Positions 12,100 to 24,321 of a stretch of DNA of 64,000 nucleotides are shown in pieces. The stretch comes from Eucalyptus grandis (Eukaryota > Streptophyta > Magnoliopsida > Myrtales > Myrtaceae): contig NC_052614.1 of assembly GCF_016545825.1 (NCBI RefSeq), positions 21,470,559 through 21,534,558 on the forward strand. The letters are read 5' to 3'. Every line of letters starts with the position of its first letter. Positions within the stretch are counted from its first letter, which is position 1. Position numbers and translations under genes: made by a program. Below the pieces are notes generated by a model. That model searched no databases and had not been told where the DNA came from. It was given only the letters and a program-made list of their open reading frames with translations.

Positions 12100-15000
12100 C
12101 TATTCTCGGCAAAACCTAATCCATGACTTGACGAGACGAGGGAGAAGGACAGCCGGCGAGGAAGGGGCGAACCTCCCATGGCGACGATGGGGATTTTTCA
12201 CCGCTTCCACCAAAACAAGGCGATCGATTCGATGATAATGGGGTTGGAGGTCCGGTTTGAGTTGATCAAATGGTTGAGGGCGAAACACAGTGCTTGAGCC
12301 TCCACCTGCAAAGCAAAAGACGCAGTACGGTCTCTGTAATTCCTTCAACGATATATCCTTTGTGATCTCGACAAATGAAGGCGATTGATCCTTGATCACT
12401 GCCTGGCTTGAAAGCCCCATCAACATTCATCTTCAGAACTCCAGGATCAGGCGGACGCCATAAGCTATCCAGATCTGGGAGATGTCGATCTACAGAAGCA
12501 GAAGATATGACAGCAGTGCGGGCTTGACTTTGAGCTTCAGCTATGACATAGGATGCAGCAAGAGTCTGATGGCGAAAGATAAACCTATTGCGGGACTTCC
12601 AGATATTCCACAGTAGTGTGGCGATGAGCTCAGATCCAGGTAATTGTTGTTTAATAGCAAGTATGTTAGCTAGCCAGTTTTCGATGCGTGTAATTTCTGC
12701 TGGTTGAATGGGATAGTTTATTTGGGGGTGGGAATAGACCTGGGAAGTCCAAGGACATAATAAAAATAGGTGCTCTGATGTTTCGGGTTGTTGGGTTGAA
12801 CATAGGGTGCATATGGGATCGGAGCAGAGTTTTCGTCGAAAAAAGGTTAGCTCTAGTGGGTAGGGCATTCTGGCATAACGACCAAATGAAAAATTTAACT
12901 TTGGGAGGTATTTGGAGTTTCCATATTTTCCTCCATAAGAGGTTAGGAGGCTGATAAGAGGAAGATGGCTTAAATATAGGATTGCAGAGACTAACCTGGC
13001 TGAGAACAGAATAAGCACTTTTAATAGTATAATTTCCTTGAGATGTACAGGGCCAAATAATTTTGTCAGATGTAAAGCTAGGTCTAATAGGAATCTTGAT
13101 AATTTCTGCGATGGTATTACGATCAAACAAACGATTCAGTAAACTGAGATTCCATAGGTGAGTATTAGAATCAGTTAGCTCAGATACCTTTTGAGGTTCC
13201 TGTTCAGCAGCAAATCCTCCTATTTTGCTGTTAGGTAGCCATCGGTCTTCTCTAATTCAGATGCTAGATCCATTGCCCACAGACCATTGAATCGAAGGTA
13301 AGATAGAATCCTGCGCGCAATGATACTCTGCCAACCCCGGAAGATCGAGTCCCTTTTGGGGCTGTTAGGAAATCCCCGAATGAAAATACAGACTTTTTGA
13401 ACAGTTAGCCCATAATGAAGTAGGCTGATTTAGGAGACGCCAAGCTCATTTACCCAACATGGCTTTATTAAAAGCCACAAGGTCACGAAACCCCAGACCA
13501 CCCATCTATTTTCCAGTCTTTAAAACTTCCCATCTTTTCCAATGGATTCCAGATTTTCTGCTATCATTTTGCCACCAAAATCTTGCTATCTTTTTTTCAA
13601 TGGATTTACAAAGCGAGACAGGGATCTTAAAAATAGACATAGCAAATTGAGGTATCGCCTGCACAACGCTTTTAATAAGAACTTCTTTACCACCCTTAGA
13701 AATTATACTCTCTTTCCATCCATCTAACTTAGCATTTACTTTCCCTAGTATCCAAGCAAACATATCTCGTTTAGATTTGCTCCAGTCCGACGGGATCCCA
13801 AGGTATTTTCCTGTTTTAGCTAAGATTGGAATTCGAAGTTCATGTGTTAAGTTATCTTGTAGTTGGGAGGGACACCATTTGCTACAGAAAATACCTGATT
13901 TGTTTCAGTTGATTGGCTGTCCCGTAGCCATACAGTAGTGATTGAGAATAGTGGTTAGCTCGTGACATTCTTGTCTTGATCCATCTAAAAAAAATATAGC
14001 ATCGTCGGCAAAGAACAAGTGAGTCAACGTAGGGCACTATCTGTTAAATTGGATACCTTTTAGATTACCCATATTGAGAGCTTGATGGATAAGAGTACTT
14101 AACATGTTTGCCATTAGAATAAAGATATAAGGTGATAAAGGATCTCCCTGTCGAATCCCCCTTGATGGTTGGAAGTATTGTAGCTGAGTGCCATTGAATT
14201 TGACACTAAAGGAAACAGTAGTAATGCACTGCATAGTCCATTGAACCCAAATAGGATGAAAACCTAACCTGGATAGGTAGTCTTTGAGAAAGTCCCACTC
14301 AACACAGTCATAGGCTTTTGACATGTCCATCTTGACCACAGCTTGGAATTTTTTCTTTCTAGTTCGTGTCTTAAGCTGATGTAGAGTCTCCTGCACGATT
14401 AAAATGTTGTCTTGTATTTGACGACCACTAACAGATGCACTTTGTTCCATAGAAATAATGTCAGGCAGGAAAGGCTTTAATCTGTTGGCTAACACCTTGG
14501 AAATAATCTTATATGCGAAATTACAAAGGCTAATGGGTCAGTATTGATCTAGACATTCTGGATTAGAGACTTTCGGTATGAGAGTGATGATAGTCTTGTT
14601 GAGATCAGGGGGTAATAAACCAGATTTAAAAAATTGCTGCACCGAGGAAAATATGTCTTCTTTTAAGATTTCCCAATACTATTGGTAAAATAAGCCATTA
14701 AAATCGTCGGGACCGGGGCCGGGATTTCCCTAGCTGAAAAACAGCGGTACGAATTTCCTCTTGAGTAACATCAGAAATAAGTTTCTGGTTCATAGCCTCT
14801 GTCACAACACACTCACATTGTTGTAGGATGGGCCCATAGTCACAAGTGTCTTCTGATTTGTATATCGTAGAAAAAAATTCAAGAGTCATGTCTTTGAGAA
14901 GCTGATCATCTCGAACCCATCTTTGTTGTGCATCCATTAGCATCCTGATTCGATTTCTGTTTCGCCTTTGAATGGTAGTGGCATGAAAAAACTGTGTTTT

Positions 15001-16059
15001 TATCACCCCACCGGCCATTTAATCCGTGATCTCATTGCCCAATCTTTTGTTCTTCCCGCCGCCATGCACTATGGAGTAAACCTTTCAGCTCGAGATATTT
15101 TTTTGTTGATCTATTGTAGTGGTAGTCCGGTTAGTTAACATCTGGATTTGCTTCTTTGTAAGGAGTTAATCTGCTCGCTTGCTTTTGAAAAAGTGTTTTT
15201 ACTCCACCTCGAAGAGCCCCACCGACTTGTTGTAGCATTTTTGGCGGGGTATAGCCCTTTGCACCAGATGAAGCCCAAGCTGTGTCGATGACTCCTTGAC
15301 ATTCCTGATGCTGCAGCCAATATGCTTCGAAATAAAAGGTCTTCCCGTTTCTGTATTTGGTAGCTTCGGTTGAAAGAATCAGCGGACTGTGATCCGAACC
15401 CACTGCCGGTAAAGCACATACTTCGCCTCGAAAAGCAATCCTCCAGACCAATTACAAAGAACCCCGTCCAATCTCTCTTTGATCAACTCATTCCCCTCAC
15501 GGTAATTCATCCAGTAAAGGCGCATCCCTTGTCTTTGTCAATATCCATTAACGCACGTCATGTAGTACCTCTCTGAAGGTTTGCATTAGACCAAAATCAA
15601 GGGGGCGTTTGCCTACTTTCTCCCAAGGATAGGCTATTTCGTTGAAGTCCCCGGCGCAGATTCAAGGTAATGAGTTGATGGATGCAATTCGACGGAGAGC
15701 TGTCCAAAGGGCTGACGAGATTGAGGAGTTGCTGGAGCATGTACACAGGTGAGTCTCATAGTAGTTCCTTTCCCATATTCAGTGCATATATAATCAATAA
15801 AGTCGGCTGTAGAGAGTTCCACTTGAAGAGAAATGTGAGTATGCCAAAAGATAGCCAATCCACCTGCGATGCCTATTGGGTTAACTATATGAGAAAAATG
15901 AAACTTAAGTTGACGCTGCATTTTAGAAAGAAACGAATCTCGGTTCTTGGTTTCCATTAAAAAAAGTACATCTGACCTGTCTTTGGCCACTAGGGCCTTT
16001 AGTGCATGAACTGTCAGGGAAGAGGCCAATCCTTGACAGTTCCAACATATAAGCTTCAT
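12100..16059 (-). pseudogene. LINE 1 ORF2 (endonuclease, reverse transcriptase, RNase H), broken
   Basis: The ORF2 start at 16059 begins with MKLICWNCQG and METK, the apurinic-type endonuclease N terminus. The SDHSPLIL motif of the endonuclease C terminus lies in 15131-15451. The reverse transcriptase follows with YDCVEWDFL and GIRQGDPLSPY (14037-14495), and the FADD active-site box near 14001-14012. The zf-RVT region is in 12666-13130 and an RNase H-like segment (NVDGAF, CRDHKG) in 12266-12470. Reading changes frame at about 15630, 15130, 14700, 14500, 14030 and 13500 with several stops, so no full polyprotein can be made. Confidence 0.88.
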
Positions 16060-17441
16060 TGTTCTACCGGTGGCTTTTTAGGGCAAGCCACCTCAGCCCG
16101 GTTTTGAACTTCGTCTTCCATTAAAACAGGAGTATCCAATAACTTGTTGTCATCAATTGAATCCATTCCATGGGTACTAGCTTCATATGGATTATATCGT
16201 TTCAATTTCTTAGATGACCCTATTTTGGTTGCAATGCGGGATGGTTTAGTCTTCTTGGCATTCACAGGCCGTTGAACCATGGGTTGTTGGACATTGCACA
16301 GCACAGATTGTGGAGCAGGGGTCGTGATCACAACACCTCTGGTGGACTCCGTCAAGGGAGGAGGAATGACAGAAGAATCCTGATAAGTTTTCACATCGTT
16401 CCCTGTGTCTATAATCGGTAAGTCCTGGTGCTTAGGTTCAATTCTGTCCTTAGGAAAATGATGAATACTTAATTCGTTCTTGTGATATACTGGAAGGATG
16501 CCTTTCTATTTGGATGAGCCTGGAATCAGATCAGTAGTGAGTGATTTTTGGCTTTTAGTAACTACCTGATAGTCGACCTTAGATGTAATGACTTCTGGTG
16601 GGGGTAAAGCATGTACTTGTGATGTTATGAATGGAGGAGTTTCTGGGACAACATCATCTGTGTCATCAGAGAGAGGACTATGCTGATTAACTTCAGCTCA
16701 CAGCCAGTGACCGAAGGCCATCTTCTCTTTACCTTCCATCTTGGCTTCGGTAAAAGGTATTGTCGGATAGTACATGGCATAATGTCCCATGATTCCACAT
16801 GAATAACAAAAGTGGGGAAGCCGTTCATAACGGAAATCTCGCTAGAGTGCTTTGCTTGCAATCTGAATCAATTGGCCAGATTTTAAAGGTTCACTTAAGG
16901 TAAGTTCTACTCTAACCCGACCCACTTTTGAAGTAGTTCCATCTTTGGTATCAAACGACCTTCTAGCATTCTTCCAATACTCCTAACTGCTTCGCTAACA
17001 TCCGGGTTGTGCACCATTCCAGGGGAAGACCAAATACTTGGATCCAGAATGCACATTTCGAAAAATCGAAACAGTGAAGAGGTGTGTTTGGCTTCCAAGG
17101 TTGAAAAAGCGCCAAATTGGTAGAGAAACGCCAAGGTCCTCCCGCTTCTATTCTCTTTTTATCACTTTCGAACTTGAATTTCGCGATATAGATATCCATT
17201 TCCTGTTGCGTGATTTGCACATTATCTCGTGCGCCATGCGTCTTTTGCACTACGAAATGCTGGTAGATTAATAGATGAGTGTGATAAAACCTTACCGACT
17301 AAGATCCGTCGACATTCGTCAATTTTTTTCCAGGGAGGCGACTCATCCCAAGTGTCGATTTCCATGCTCGGACCATGGGCTATCTAATCTGTTACAAAGG
17401 GCAGTAATACGAGCTCGCTCTTCCTTTTTGGGAAATTCCAT
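16056..17441 (-). pseudogene. LINE 1 ORF1 (DUF4283 RNA-binding and zinc knuckle), broken
   Basis: The probable start is the ATG at 17441. A stop follows after about 32 codons and the frame then shifts. A DUF4283-like domain lies around 16963-17340 (motifs CRRILVGKVL, GGPWRF, WIQVFGLPLEW). A zinc knuckle near 16780-16830 reads C-x2-C-x4-H, but the final cysteine position is Tyr, so the knuckle is damaged. A basic, Pro-rich C-terminal part (16056-16394) is open. Its TGA stop (16058-16056) overlaps the ORF2 ATG (16059-16057). Confidence 0.75.
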
Positions 17442-17457
17442 GAGGTTAGTCGTAATT

Positions 17458-17697
17458 TGTTGGGAATGACTAATCCCCGAAAACCGGATTCGACACTAAA
17501 TCGAACCCCTAAATCAATGCGGAAGACGAGCCCGGGAAAAACAACACGTATCACCGATCCTAAAGCACACCACGGATTTGAGCGTACCTTTTAGCCACAT
17601 ATTAGACACTAACACCAATGGAGGAAGAGAAATTAGCCCCTGTTCAATCTGAGGAAGCAAAATCCTTCGAGCGCTTCACTGTTTTTGCTTTGAAGAA

Positions 17698-17751
<54 letters not shown>

Positions 17752-17919
17752 CGTAGAGAGAAAACGTACGTCTTTTTCTTTAAACAAAACGGTGCATTTT
17801 TCTCTCTCTCTCCTCCCTTTTATACCTCTCTCCTTCCACGGGCCCTATTCCCGTGGGCCGGGCTTTCTGGGCCCAACTTAGGCGGATGGGCCTTAAGCCC
17901 AATACTAATAAAGCCTTCA
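17458..17919 (-). repeat. 3' LTR of Copia A
   Basis: 462 bp, TG...CA ends, near-identical to 33909-34333 except for a long (GA)n run at about 17701-17749. A purine-rich tract (minus GAGTGGGAGA) abuts it on the internal side. It lies directly against LINE 1 sequence. Confidence 0.95.
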
Positions 17920-18958
17920 TCTCCCACTCGCACATGGTGGGCCGAACAAGATTCTCTTTACCTCTTTTCAACATTCATACCGGTGAATAATCCGTGCGAC
18001 CAGCATACTTTGAGAGCTCGTTGCTATACATCTGTTAGGAGTATATATCAGCTCATAATGGGCGTCATGCTTTGAGTAGATTTAGTATGTGGTACCCTAG
18101 ATCGATCGATCACATTTTATATCTCTCTTGATCTCTTTTAAACATGATATGTATATTGTATTCACAATTATAATTATCACAAAGACAGTCATAATTGGTC
18201 GACCAGTGAATACAAAACTACAATGTGATTCCTTAAAATCGATCTTCCTCTTTCCTTCAAAATTTCAATTTCAGTTCAGCTTGCTTTTCTAGAAATGTCC
18301 CATTAGATCGAATCAACTCATGACCATTGGTAACATCCTAAGATAGCAAACACTAAATAGAAATCTTGAGAATAAGTAAAAGTCATGAGGGCACTAAAAT
18401 GAGGAACTCTTTTCCTCAAGAGTCTCACACGTCATAAAAGTTGAGATCAAACTTTTTGCCACTCTTATCGGTCGTCTTATGCATACGTAGTATGAAATAC
18501 GTATTACGGTATTAACTCCTTTCTCATGGAGCGTATGTCTACACTTTTCAATACCATACAGATGATAGTTTAGACATACCCAATGTCTAACTTGAGTTCA
18601 CGTATCTACTCATTCACAAAGTTCATCAAAACTCACATCTGGCATCTTAGACAGATAAAGTAAAATATGTGGGGTATTTTACTTTCAGACATCATGAGTA
18701 TTATGTCCTCATCTTAACACTTAGTTAAGGCGACATGCGTATTTTAAGCTTGAGCTCTCGATTATCACATAGATAATAAGCTTAAATACAGTCTCATCTC
18801 TATTTATCACACAGTAAATAGAGGCGATTACTCGTGTGAGTGGGCTAATCTTTTATCTGTCCGACATACTTCCTCAACTTAAAATAATACACTGAGTATT
18901 AAGATGCATAAAGATCAAACAAAAAATTCATAGGCATTAATAATGAAACAACACTAGT
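17920..18958 (-). other. Copia A non-coding 3' region
   Basis: About 1 kb between the RNase H end and the 3' LTR. No coding frame or RNA gene is recognised. The polypurine tract is at the LTR border (about 17920-17930). Confidence 0.6.
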
Positions 18959-21950
18959 TCATAAATGTGAACAACTCAGGAAATTACAATCCAAGACATC
19001 GACTCTACGCAATCCTAGAGATTTTACATGACCACAAAACACATCTCTAGGTATTGGCTTTGTCATAGGATCTGCTACCATTCTATGCGTAGATATGTAC
19101 TGTAAGTTCACATCCTTTCGTGCAACCATATCATTGACAAAGTTATACTTGGTATCTATATATTTGGTCTTGCCATGATATTTTAGATCTTTGGTGTATG
19201 CTATAGCTGCTTGGCTATCATAGTTAACCAACAATGGATTTGCAGCTTTCTCAATAACACCTAAATGATCCAAAAATCTCTTAAGCCAAACTCCTTATTG
19301 TACTGCTGCTGATAACGCCACGAACTTAGCTTCCATCGTGGATAAGGCTATGCACGTTTGCTTCTTACTACTCCATGATATGGCGCTATTGCTCAGTAAG
19401 AAAGCAAATCTTGAGTTAGATTTCCTTTCATCTAAATCTCCTCCCCAATCAACATCTGAATAGCCTTCAAGTCGCAGATCATTTCCTTAGTAATTCAACT
19501 TGTAATCAACAGTTCCTTAAGATACCTCGTATTCTCTTAATGGCTTTCCAATGTGTGACTTGGATTGGATTGGTATCTACTCACCATTCCAACGCAAAAC
19601 ATATGTTGGGTCTTGTACACATCATAGCGTACATCAAGCTCCCAACAAAGACTAGCATAAGGAACATGTTTCATTTGTTCCTTCTCTTGTGGAGTCCTTG
19701 GACACGCCTATGGCTCAATCCTTCACCTTTTGCAATATGAGTGTCTATGGGTTTACAATCTTGCATACGAAATCGTTCAAGAACCTTATTTATATAGGTT
19801 TCTTGCGAAAGAGACAACGATCTCTTTGAACGATCTCTTGAAATTTAAACTCCAAGAATGTATGCAGCCTCACCCATATCCTTCATCTCAAAGTTGGAAG
19901 ACAACCAACTCTTGACAGTATGAACAAACTCCATATTACTTCCGGCAATTAGTATATCATCAACATATAATGATATGATCACAAATTGATCCTTGGATCT
20001 TTTGATATATATACAATGATCCTCATCAATCATCGTAAAATCATATGCCATTATGGCATTATGAAAACGTATATACCATTGTCTTGATGACTGCTTAAAA
20101 CCATATATTGACCTCAAAAGTCGACATACTTTTTCTTCTTGGCCTTTCACTATGAAACCAACAGGTTGTTCCATATATATTTCTTCCTCTAATTCTTCAT
20201 TGAGGAAAGCAGTCTTTACATCCATTTGATGTAACTCAAGATCCAGACTAGCCACTATTGCCAGAATAATGCAAATCGAGGTAAATCTCACTACATGAGA
20301 AAATGTATCTTCATAATCAATTCCTTCCTATTGATTATACCCCTTTGCCACAAGGCGAGCCTTATGCCTTTCTATCGAGCCATCAGCCTTTCGCTTTATT
20401 TTGAGAACCCACTTGTTCCCAATAGCTCTGCGTCCTTTTGGAAGATCAACCAATTCCCAAACTTGGTTTGATTTCATTGACTCCATTTCTTCTTCCATTG
20501 CATGAATCCATTTTTCCTTACTAGGGCAATTCAAAGCCTCATTAATATTTCTTGGCTCATCCTCATCTTGTGGAGCAACCATAAAAGTTTCCCTTTCAAT
20601 GTCAAAATGTCGACGGGGAATACTTTGGCGACTTGTTCGCCGTATGAGAGATTGTACACTTTGCACATCATTCCCCATTATGCTCCCACTTGGATGAACT
20701 CCACTAAGATCATTATCTTGATCCAAGGTTTCAAATAGGGAACAATCTTCTCCTATTTCGCCATTCTTAGGAAATTTATCCTCTAAGAATGTGACATCTC
20801 GTGATTCAAACTCAGTTATACTCCCACTTTCCTGCTCACCTATGAACACATACCCTTTCGAGTGTTCTGAGTACCTTATGAAAATACTCTTCTTTCCTCT
20901 GGGACCCAATTTCCCAAATTTGTGAGATGACTCATGTGTATAGGCAGCACAACCCTATGGCTTAAGAAAACTTAAATCCGGTTTTCTACCTGTCCATAAC
21001 TCATATGGAGTGGAAGTAACTGATTTGGAAGACACACGGTTAAGTATATAGGCAACAGTTAAGAACACATCACTCAAAAAGGTAATAAGTAAGTTAGCAT
21101 GCGCCATCATGGACCTAACCATTTCTAGTAGGGTTCTGTTTCTTCTCTTCGCAACACCATTTTGTTAAGGAGTATATGGAATAGACAACTGTCTTTCTAT
21201 TCCCTTTTCATCACATAATTTTCTGAACTCATCAGATAAATATTCTCGACCTCGATCGGATCTCAATGTTTTTATTTTCTTGTCTAATTGATTCTCTACC
21301 AGGTTCATAAACCTTTTGAAACAACTTATTGCTTCAGATTAATGAGAAATCAAATAGACATATCCGAATCGAGTATAATCATCTATAAAAGTGATGAAAT
21401 AAACATCCCTATGCCTTCTTCTCACATTCATTGGACCACAGACATCGGAATGGATTAAATGCAGAGAAAATTCAGCTCTTTTACCTTTTCCAAATGGTTT
21501 CCTTGTTGTTTTCCCTTCTAGGCAATGCTTACAGATGGACAAATCGACTTTTTCATTGTTGCCCAACAAGCCCTCTTTGGCTAGTCTATTCATACGCTGT
21601 TGGCCAATGTGACCAAGTCTAGCATGCCACACATTCACATCATTATTATATGTATTAGGAGACATGAGAAGGGAATAACAAACATTTGCATTAACATAAT
21701 CAATATCTAATACAATGAAACCATCCAGAAAATAACCACAACCATAGTAATTTGTATCCAAAAACAAATTCACACATTTACTATAGAAGTTCATATTAAA
21801 ACCTAATTTAACCAACACTAACACAGATACTAAATTCCGACGAATCTCCGGAGCATACAACACATCATGTAGGAACAAAGTGCGTCCACCACGCATATTC
21901 AGTTGGCATGTGCCAATTCCTTTCACTTCAGCTCTGGAGTTGTTTCCCAC
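18959..21950 (-). pseudogene. Copia A pol: integrase, reverse transcriptase, RNase H (broken)
   Basis: Minus-strand order: GAG-pre-integrase with HARLGHIG and CKHCLEGK and the start of the integrase core with HSDVCGP and TFIDDYTR (21339-21950). Next come the integrase end and linker (about 20910-21340, with stops), then the reverse transcriptase with RLVAKGYNQ (20328-20909), MDVKTAFLN and YVDDILIAG (19845-20291). RNase H follows with NYDSQAAIAYTKD (18959-19273). Stops and a frameshift lie at about 20310-20330, 19500-19845, 19280 and in the integrase. Similar in layout to Tnt1-like copia elements. Confidence 0.9.
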
Positions 21951-22028
21951 ATAGATCCACTTAGTTCCAGTTGGTACTCGTCGGAATTCTATGAAGGATC
22001 CTCTATCCTTCGCTACATGGTCTGTCGC

Positions 22029-22955
22029 TCATGAATTCATAGTCCACAAAGGATTAGACTCAATTAAGAACACAGAACTCGACACAAAAGCAAAGTTCTG
22101 AAAAGTACAAGGGGTGCATACCTTCTTTGGCTCACAACAGTCGCGAGCATAGTGACCATTCTTGTCACAGTTGTAGCATTTCACCCTTGCAAGCTTTTTC
22201 ATGCGAGGACGCTTTCCTCTTCCATGTTGGTTAAACTTGGGTTTCTTCCCTGAAGGACCTTCTTCCTTGCCTTTCCCTTTATCAAACCAGTTAGGGCGTT
22301 TGCGCTTGGAGCTCGAAGCTCCATGTGAGCTAGAACTAGCATGATAGAGTTCAGCATCCGGCTTAGCCGCCAAGAGGCGGTCCTCTTCCAGCTCAAGATG
22401 GCACACTGCATCCTCAAACGTTTTGATATTTTCATTATGGGTTAGGTGCACCTTCATATGCTCCCAACTCTGAGGCAAGAAACGAATCATTACTTGCACT
22501 TGCTGCTTATCTGTGAGGACATGGCCAGCATCTTTCAGCTCATTTATCATGTTAGACATCTTTCTAAGATGTTGCTTCATGGTCTGACCATGAAGCTTCT
22601 TATAGGAGTCAAACCTAATAGTGAGCTGTCTCAGTCTGGTCACCGAAGTATGACCAAATCTAGCTACCAATGCCTCCCACATTTCCTTGGCATTGTCAAA
22701 ATGCCTAAACTCTCACATGATGTCATTTTCCATGCTGCTCAGTAACGTGATGCGAGCAAGAGAGTTCTTTCTTTTCCATGAAGCAAATGCTTCCTTATCT
22801 CTTTTGTGCCGCGCAATGTTTCCTTCTTCAGGTTCTACCATGGTCAGGTTAAGAGCTTCAAGTGTCTCTTGCTCTTCCAGCACATATTGGATTTTCATGT
22901 GCCATATCTCATAGTTGTCACCATTGAGCTTTTCACATTTGTTCAGGCTCGGCAA
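22029..22955 (-). pseudogene. Copia A gag (broken)
   Basis: The N-terminal part (22713-22955) starts LNKCEKLNGDNYEIW, a typical copia gag opening. The UBN2-type body is in 22029-22682 with a CCHC zinc knuckle CYNCDKNGHYARDC at about 22130-22175. A stop at about 22690-22715 separates the two parts. Gag forms the virus-like particle and binds template RNA. Confidence 0.88.
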
Positions 22956-23310
22956 CTATGCTCTTTGTGGTCAAGCCATTGATCCGAACACATCGAACAA
23001 ATATGCACGAATTATTGATGCCTATCATTTATGCATCCCTATTTACATAGACCCATCATATTAATGAATAATTTCAAGTAAGGCTTCAGAATCAAAAGGT
23101 CTATACGTTTCCAATCATCCTCCAAAAATCCTAACTTAAAACTATCATTAATATGATTGGCTCATGCAAAATCAATTCTATGAAGCTACAAAAACTTCTA
23201 AAACTACCTACAACTAACTACCCACAACAACTAGCAATAACAGAAAGTAACAGATGATTGACATACAATATAATAATGCTTTCATATAATACAACTAGCA
23301 TATATGTTGC
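22956..23310 (-). other. Copia A sequence between gag and the Copia B insertion
   Basis: About 350 bp with no open frame or known motif. The last five bases (23306-23310, GTTGC) are the left copy of the Copia B target duplication. Confidence 0.6.
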
Positions 23311-24235
23311 TGTTGGAGAAATCTTTCCAGAATATTTTGAAGCTGACAAAACATTTCTATCAGTCTAAGTCTGGATATCGATAGTTAAAGTCTCAAGATT
23401 TTATAGTCTCAAGACTCGTTATCTCAAGACTCAAGACTCAAGACTCAAGACTCAAGACTCAAAGTTATTCTCACCGATGTCTTTCTAATCCAAAGTGTTG
23501 AAGGAAATCCAAAGTCGAGGTTTATGATTGAGGATTTGATCCTATCCTCTCGGGATAGATTCTTTGGTTGGATAATCATTTCGGATTCTTTATATCTTAT
23601 CTAAGAACGATTGAAGATCCGATGGTCGACGAAATAATCTTGGATTATTCTATTCTTGGAAACCGAGATCCCGATTGTATGGGCGAACAGATTGATGGGC
23701 TATCATCGATTCCTTATATAGCTCGGATGATCTTCTTGATTGATTCCGTCCAACGGGTAGATTGGAGGAATTCCTTTGGTAAGTGCCAACGGCTATGATG
23801 GCATGAAGGAGTATAAAAGGAAGACGTTCTAGTTGTTTTAAGTGTGTGATCGATAGAAAAATTCCAGTCTCGAAGATCCTTTGATTGTTAGTTGAGACGA
23901 GCGAAATTGTATACCGAGAGTGTTTATACTTGGTGACGCCTTGAGCAAGTGTGGTAGATCATCTACACCTAGAAATCAAGGAAGATCAACACTGTAACAT
24001 CTCTTTGATCATAGTGGAATCCAGCCAATCGGCCGTCGGTGCGAAGAGTGGACGTAGGCTTGAATCAAGCCGAACCACTATAAACCGAGTGTTCAATTCT
24101 CTCTTTCCCTTACTCGGTCTTGCGATTGAATTTTCAACCTTGCAAAGTCTCTAATTGTTTAAGTATCGTGCAAACATCGAGAAATTTTTGTGTATACCTA
24201 TTCACCCCCTCTAGGTACTCGTACTAGCTATCTCA
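23311..24235 (+). repeat. 5' LTR of Copia B
   Basis: 925 bp. A TATA-like TATAAAAGG lies at about 23812-23820. An ACTCAAG heptad array (four full units) lies at about 23429-23463. The ORF at 23568-23798 is present in both LTRs and is not a gene. Confidence 0.96.
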
Positions 24236-24236
24236 A

Positions 24237-24248
24237 TTGGTATCGAGC
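24237..24248 (+). promoter_or_regulatory. Primer-binding site of Copia B
   Basis: TTGGTATCGAGC directly after the 5' LTR closely resembles the initiator-Met tRNA 3' end complement used by plant Copia elements (usual form TGGTATCAGAGC). Confidence 0.85.
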
Positions 24249-24321
24249 CTGTGTTCTTACTTTGTTTGAAGTGTTTTACTTCGAGTAAAAGATCCATGGC
24301 TAGTATGCTAGCACTGGGCCG

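Larger units (their letters stand above)
11919..17457 (-). mobile_element. L1-type LINE 1 (main part, split by Copia A)
   Basis: Non-LTR retrotransposon in minus orientation. A T-run at about 11919-11937 is its poly(A) tail. Upstream on the minus strand come RNase H, zinc-binding, reverse transcriptase and endonuclease domains, then ORF1. Copia A interrupts it about 12 bp before the ORF1 ATG. The rest of its 5' leader resumes at 34334. A possible target duplication is AGATGCGGTAG at 11908-11918 against AGATGCAGTAG at about 34824-34834 (one mismatch). That would place the 5' end near 34823. All frames contain stops, so it is inactive. Confidence 0.85.

Noticed and set aside
23568..23798. 76-codon ORF found identically at 32043-32273
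   Set aside because: Both copies lie in the two LTRs of Copia B; it is LTR sequence, not a duplicated gene.
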